From positions 1 through 17,111 of the forward strand of contig CAWKEY010000057.1 in the NCBI GenBank assembly GCA_963848675.1: a stretch of DNA of 17,111 nt, in the 5' to 3' direction. The notes beneath the pieces were generated by a model. That model saw only the letters and a program-made list of their open reading frames with translations. It was not told the origin of the DNA and ran no database searches. Source of the stretch: CAWKEY01 sp963848675. Lineage in GTDB: Bacteria; Pseudomonadota; Gammaproteobacteria; Methylococcales; Methylomonadaceae. Numbering within the stretch: the first letter of the stretch is position 1; each line of letters opens with the position of its first letter. Both the position numbers and the translations under genes were made by a program. This document shows positions 14,377 through 17,111 of this stretch, piece by piece.

Positions 14377-14673
14377 TTAAGAGATAGGATGGGCCGGTTC
14401 TGGTTCAAAGCTGATTTTAAGCCGTGATCCGGTTGCTTTAGCGATTTTTTCAAGGGTTCGCGTAGTGGGCATGACATGACCGCTTTCTAGCCGTGCCACA
14501 ACAGATTGCTTGGTTTGCATCCGGTCGGCAAGCTCTTCTTGCGTTAGGCCAGCTCGTGAGCGTGCTTCAATGACCGCGCTTGCCAATGCGAATTCGTCCT
14601 CTAAAGCCTCATAAGCGGCTGAGTAGTCGGCGTTTTTCAGCCATTTATTGTGCAATTCATTGATCTTAGTCAT
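14377..14673 (-). CDS. XRE-family antitoxin (HigA-like)
   Basis: This 98-aa protein has a helix-turn-helix in residues about 30-85: AVIEARSRAGLTQEELADRM, then QTKQSVVARLESGHVMPTTR and TLEKIAKATGSRLKISFEPE. Such proteins neutralise a RelE/HigB-type toxin and bind the operon promoter as repressor. The ATG overlaps the toxin gene end by 8 nt, and the order is toxin first, antitoxin second, which is usual for the HigBA and Gp49/XRE pairs. The likely operator is the palindrome in the toxin promoter. Its stop is followed in frame by the HicB remnant. Confidence 0.9.
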   Translation of the reverse strand: MTKINELHNKWLKNADYSAAYEALEDEFALASAVIEARSRAGLTQEELADRMQTKQSVVARLESGHVMPTTRTLEKIAKATGSRLKISFEPEPAHPIS

Positions 14674-14995
14674 TTTGAACCTCTTTCGCCCGTGTTAAAG
14701 CAATTTCTATCTCGCGGCGTGGTGTTTTTTCAGTTTTCTTGATGAAAACCCGAACAAGCACCACCCGTTTTTTTCTGGCCGTCACATACAGTGCACATGA
14801 AATCCCGTCTTTGCCTTTCAGCCGCATTTCCCATAACAAGCTTTCAAGATGCTTGATCTGCGGCTCGCGGACATTTTCAAGACCTACTGTTGCTATTAGT
14901 TCGGCAATGCGGACTAAACGGGCTCGCATATCAACAGGGAGAGCCTCAATTTCTTCGTCCACGGTTGCATTGAGGGTTTCAATTGACCATGTCAT
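14666..14995 (-). CDS. RelE/HigB-superfamily toxin (Gp49-like)
   Basis: This 109-aa protein is the toxin of a type II pair, expected to be a ribosome-dependent mRNA endonuclease. The family pattern is visible: EEIEALPVDMRARLVRIAEL, then REPQIKHLESLLWEMRLKGK, DGISCALYVTARKKRVVLVR and VFIKKTEKTPRREIEIALTR. The WEMR-x-RxxY-like strand order and the final KKxxKTPxxEIxxA helix are characteristic of phage Gp49-like/HigB proteins, which are about 100-115 aa. The gene is intact, as is the antitoxin, so the pair may serve as a plasmid addiction module. The promoter with its palindrome lies just upstream. Confidence 0.9.
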   Translation of the reverse strand: MTWSIETLNATVDEEIEALPVDMRARLVRIAELIATVGLENVREPQIKHLESLLWEMRLKGKDGISCALYVTARKKRVVLVRVFIKKTEKTPRREIEIALTRAKEVQND

Positions 14996-15006
14996 AAATT
15001 CAAGTT

Positions 15007-15022
15007 ATAGCATTTTTGCTAT
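15007..15022 (-). promoter_or_regulatory. Operator palindrome in the toxin-antitoxin promoter
   Basis: ATAGCATTTTTGCTAT is a perfect 6-bp inverted repeat around TTTT. On the minus strand TTGTCA (about 15027-15032) is a possible -35 box, and GCTATAAC overlapping the palindrome supplies the -10. The position 12 nt before the toxin ATG suits self-repression by the antitoxin. Confidence 0.65.
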
Positions 15023-15099
15023 GCTGTTTGACAACGATTTTAGCGAAAACCTTTAAATTAATGATGAAGATGGGGAAGGTTAAAGCCCTGATTATGGAG

Positions 15100-15190
15100 G
15101 CATCCATTTTAAAGGATATATAAGGAAAAGGATAAAAAAGGAGGCCTTAAAAATCGCTTTTAAATTTCAATCAAATCAGAAAGATAGAAA
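15100..15190. other. AT-rich region next to the iterons, possible unwinding element
   Basis: This gene-free stretch is purine-rich and AT-rich, with AAAGGATA repeated at 15111-15118 and 15127-15134 and long A and T runs. It lies directly beside the iteron array, as DNA-unwinding elements of iteron plasmids do. There is no direct evidence for melting. Confidence 0.45.
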
Positions 15191-15198
15191 TTCACCTA

Positions 15199-15485
15199 CG
15201 ACCTAAACCTACCGAGTTCTGCGACCTAAACCTACCGAAACGCTATGATCTGCGACCTAAACCTACCTATAGAAAAGCCAGTTGCGACCTATTCCTACCT
15301 ACCTTGCGACCTAAACCTACCGCCTTTAAGCGCGACCTGCGACCTAAACCTACCGTGTTTGGTTGTGCATAACTGCGTTTTTCGTGGTTTTTGATCGCTG
15401 TTTTTGCCAGTTGCGACCTAAACCTACCGCATTCTGCGACCTAAACCTACCGCCTTTAAGCGCGACCTGCGACCTAAACCTACCG
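15199..15485. repeat. oriV: Replication origin (oriV) with nine iterons
   Basis: The 16-mer CGACCTAAACCTACCG occurs exactly at 15199, 15222, 15307, 15340, 15414, 15437 and 15470, and with changes at 15253 (last base T) and 15285 (ATT for AAA, last base T). All copies point the same way. Spacings between starts are 23, 31, 32, 22, 33, 74, 23 and 33 bp, partly near multiples of a helix turn. A half-copy, CGCGACCT, precedes the sixth and the ninth. A 51-bp block (15305-15355) is repeated exactly at 15435-15485. A consensus DnaA box lies in the 74-bp gap. The array is clearly a Rep-binding origin rather than a CRISPR: repeats are short and the gaps are not spacer-like. Confidence 0.93.
15364..15372 (-). 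promoter_or_regulatory. DnaA box
   Basis: TGTGCATAA is the reverse complement of TTATGCACA, a full match to the consensus TTATNCACA. It lies between the sixth and seventh iterons, so host DnaA probably takes part in opening the origin. Confidence 0.8.
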
Positions 15486-16541
15486 AATGTTTGTGTTCTG
15501 CTCTTGGAAGTCTTTTTGTCGCTTATTGGCTGCTTTTACATCCTTCACAAATTCAGGGCTTGGGGAAAGTGAATATTTTATATCGATGATTTTGTTTCGT
15601 TCACCCCTTACATCTTCTACTCGTTCAAAGGACAGTATAACCGCATTGCCCTTCAGCTCAGATAAGGCCTCTTCGAACTTCCGGACCGCGTCATTCGCTC
15701 TTTTATATTCGAGCAATCCGCTATCTCTGCGGATCGTAGAGAGCCAGATTTGATAGGGAACCGTATAAGAAGCATTGGTATAGTTATGAGATAGTTTCTT
15801 GTGCAACCAACGGGCCAGTTGGGTGCTATGGGACATCATTTGATGGTAGTTGAACTGGCGGAAACTTAAGGCATCAATGCTTTGTGTTACAAGCGGATGA
15901 AAGTGTGCCACCCATTTTGCATCAGGGTCTTCTTTGAGGTTTTGTCTGGAAACAGTCGCAAGTGAGGGTAAAAAATTTGTTTTTGCAAATCCCTTCCCTC
16001 CTGGAAGAATGATTTCTATGTGACTGCCTGACAAGATATTGAGGCTTTTAACGATCTCATAATAAGAGCGAGCATGGCCGCGTTTCTTTAATTCGTTTCG
16101 TAGCAGATACAGCGAAAAGACGACACCGCTTTTGAATTGTGGTTTATCAAAAAAACCTCTTTGTTGTTCAGCCGCTATTTTTCGCAAAGCGTCTTCGACC
16201 AGTTCTTCATTTGCACTGGGATAGTAGGCTTTTTCCCCCTCTTCCGTATCAATAATGGCGGCGGTAATCCTGATCTCGTACTCCAACTCCCTATAAATGA
16301 ACTTTTTAGAGAGCCGCTCCAAAAAACCTTCTTTTGTCCTTTTTTCATTCATGGATTGTTGCGAGATAGCGTATTTCGGAATGCTATCCCAAAGCTCTAT
16401 GGTATTCGAGAGCTTATCTTTTTCATTTGGCGTATTGCATAAGAAGGTTTGGAACAAATCAAGCTGAGTGTTTTTGAAGTCGGCGCCCTGTGGGATAGTA
16501 AGGCGTTCTTCCTTGCCTGATTGGATTTTCCGTGTTGCCAT
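15480..16541 (-). CDS. rep: Plasmid replication initiator (Rep)
   Basis: This 353-aa protein should bind the iterons and open the origin. The assignment rests on its place against nine iterons with a DnaA box, next to par genes, and on a sequence that looks like a winged-helix initiator: EYEIRITAAIIDTEEGEKAY in the N-terminal part, then SLYLLRNELKKRGHARSYYE, IVKSLNILSGSHIEIILPGG, and a C-terminal winged-helix-like stretch (about 235-300: SHSTQLARWLHKKLSHN, YQIWLSTIRRDSGLLEYKR). I cannot name its family with certainty. AAAAGG lies before the ATG at 16541. The last codons and the stop lie inside the ninth iteron, so bound Rep could affect its own 3' end and transcription runs towards the origin. 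A palindrome separates it from the upstream par gene. Confidence 0.82.
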   Translation of the reverse strand: MATRKIQSGKEERLTIPQGADFKNTQLDLFQTFLCNTPNEKDKLSNTIELWDSIPKYAISQQSMNEKRTKEGFLERLSKKFIYRELEYEIRITAAIIDTEEGEKAYYPSANEELVEDALRKIAAEQQRGFFDKPQFKSGVVFSLYLLRNELKKRGHARSYYEIVKSLNILSGSHIEIILPGGKGFAKTNFLPSLATVSRQNLKEDPDAKWVAHFHPLVTQSIDALSFRQFNYHQMMSHSTQLARWLHKKLSHNYTNASYTVPYQIWLSTIRRDSGLLEYKRANDAVRKFEEALSELKGNAVILSFERVEDVRGERNKIIDIKYSLSPSPEFVKDVKAANKRQKDFQEQNTNIR

Positions 16542-16562
16542 GGGTTAAACCTTTTCCATTCT

Positions 16563-16586
16563 CGAATAGACGAAATCGTCTATTCG
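16563..16586. repeat. 11-bp perfect palindrome between the par gene and rep
   Basis: CGAATAGACGA and TCGTCTATTCG form perfect arms around AA, starting directly after the stop codon of the small RHH gene. There is no T run on the minus strand. The arm sequence recurs inside both par genes, which points to a protein-binding site such as a partition or operator element. Confidence 0.7.
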
Positions 16587-16880
16587 TTATTTAATGTGTG
16601 CCTGTTCGTACAAATCGACAGCCGCCCGCAGAACTTCAACCAAGCTCGTGTCTTTTTGCGCAGCAATCATCCGCAACCGGTGCCGAAATTCTTTGGGTAC
16701 TTTGAACCCCATATTGACGAACTCGCTGGAGGGTGGCGCATCGGTTTCTTGATTTCGTCTATTCGTGCTTTCTGGTTTTTGCGATTTCTTGACCACTTGC
16801 CGCGTGGGCGCATCATTGGCCGGGGCGCCCTCCCCTTTTGTGGCGAGTAAACCGGACATATCAAGGGCTTTTTTAGACAT
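16587..16880 (-). CDS. Ribbon-helix-helix partition-type protein (ParG/ParB-like)
   Basis: This 97-aa protein has a flexible, polar N-terminus (MSKKALDMSGLLATKGEGAP, then PTRQVVKKSQKPESTNRRNQ) and a C-terminal ribbon-helix-helix (about 54-95: FVNMGFKVPKEFRHRLRMIA, AQKDTSLVEVLRAAVDLYEQ). That plan is the one of ParG and similar small centromere-binding proteins that work with ParA/ParF ATPases: the mobile tail contacts ParA and the RHH binds the centromere and the par promoter. Its ATG overlaps the end of the parA gene by 8 nt, a typical par operon. The gene carries one copy of the CACGAATAGACGAAA motif. A general RHH regulator is possible, but the context supports partition. Confidence 0.82.
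   Translation of the reverse strand: MSKKALDMSGLLATKGEGAPANDAPTRQVVKKSQKPESTNRRNQETDAPPSSEFVNMGFKVPKEFRHRLRMIAAQKDTSLVEVLRAAVDLYEQAHIK
16755..16765 (-). repeat. CGAATAGACGA motif inside the RHH gene
   Basis: Together with four flanking bases this is the 15-mer CACGAATAGACGAAA (minus strand, 16753-16767), identical to 16914-16928 in the parA gene. Here it is read as the codons for TNRRN. Confidence 0.7.
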
Positions 16881-17111
16881 TCAGGGCCTCCTTCTTTTTA
16901 GACGAATTCTTTTTTTCGTCTATTCGTGATTTTATATACTTCCATAATTCGCGCATTTCGTCAGCCCCTTTCCCATTGGGTTCTTCTTCCAGTAACGTCG
17001 AACCGGAGAGTGACGCTTTCGCGTAGCCTTCGCGTTGCGCAATGATGGTCGGGCAAACAATGCCATGCTCAGATAAAGCGGCCATGGTCGATACCAGTAA
17101 TTCAGTGCCTT
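16873..17111 (-). CDS. parA: ParA-family partition ATPase, C-terminal part (gene continues beyond window)
   Basis: About 79 C-terminal residues are present, reading GTELLVSTMAALSEHGIVCP, TIIAQREGYAKASLSGSTLL, EEEPNGKGADEMRELWKYIK. They match the end of plasmid ParA proteins (typically P.xIxxRxxYxxAxxxGxTVxExxPxxKAAxEIxxLxxxI). The Walker motifs lie outside the window. ParA with an RHH partner would move plasmid copies to daughter cells. The tail KKNSSKKKEALNV is Lys-rich and coded over the motif array. An internal ATG at 17085 is not the start, because the frame runs open with family sequence to the edge. Confidence 0.9.
   Translation of the reverse strand, partial: GTELLVSTMAALSEHGIVCPTIIAQREGYAKASLSGSTLLEEEPNGKGADEMRELWKYIKSRIDEKKNSSKKKEALNV
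16899..16926. repeat. Inverted pair of TAGACGAA motifs near the parA 3' end
   Basis: TAGACGAA (16899-16906) faces TTCGTCTA (16915-16922) with an 8-nt spacer, and the second arm extends to TCGTCTATTCG (16916-16926). Here the full motif is read as the codons for RIDEK, another frame than in the RHH gene. Confidence 0.65.

Noticed and set aside
15199..15485. CRISPR-like array
   Set aside because: The repeats are only 16 bp, the gaps vary from 6 to 58 bp and are themselves partly duplicated, and there is a DnaA box and an adjacent rep gene. These are iterons.
16563..16586. Rho-independent terminator between the RHH gene and rep
   Set aside because: The palindrome is AT-rich with only a 2-nt centre and no T run follows on the minus strand; its arm sequence recurs as a motif elsewhere, which fits a binding site better.

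Overview
The window looks like the backbone of a mobilizable plasmid (or an integrated one) from a gammaproteobacterium, with mobile-element debris at its left end. The mix of an IS91-type element with its own integrase, a REP-associated transposase, a c-di-GMP riboswitch and moderate GC would fit a methanotroph of the Methylococcales. That host is an inference; nothing here proves it.

Left part (1-7317): a decayed REP-associated tyrosine transposase (RAYT) gene lies between short inverted repeats. Beside its 5' end is an apparently intact IS10-group (IS4 family) insertion sequence, with matching ends and a 9-bp target duplication. Next comes a secreted TPR-like protein gene preceded by a candidate c-di-GMP-I (GEMM) riboswitch. 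A tyrosine recombinase and an IS91-type HUH transposase follow as a two-gene unit. A stretch of about 800 bp without a convincing gene then holds a large imperfect hairpin and a palindrome-bearing promoter that leads only to an 18-codon ORF.

Middle part (7318-12612): an unrecognised 138-aa gene precedes an IncP-like mobilization module. On the minus strand are a MOBP relaxase and an accessory protein of the TraJ/MobC type. On the plus strand are three genes resembling IncP traK, traL and traM. Between the two groups is an oriT candidate: an inverted repeat followed after 8 nt by the nick core ATCCTG. This is the divergent layout of the RP4 Tra1 relaxosome region. A broken histidine-phosphatase gene closes the plus-strand operon.

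Right part (12613-17111): the maintenance region. It has a KfrA-like coiled-coil DNA-binding protein behind an AT-rich repeat cluster, and a terminator. A type II toxin-antitoxin pair (Gp49/HigB-like toxin, XRE antitoxin) has a perfect palindrome in its promoter and a HicB remnant fused in frame behind the antitoxin stop. The replication origin has nine iterons and a consensus DnaA box. The rep gene runs into the iterons. Upstream of rep are a ribbon-helix-helix partition-type protein and the C-terminus of a ParA ATPase, which continues past the right edge. A short motif (CGAATAGACGA) is scattered through the par genes in different reading frames and as a palindrome, and looks like a partition or operator site. 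Replication, partition, addiction and mobilization are thus all present; no mating-pair (type IV secretion) genes are seen, so transfer would need a helper or genes outside the window.
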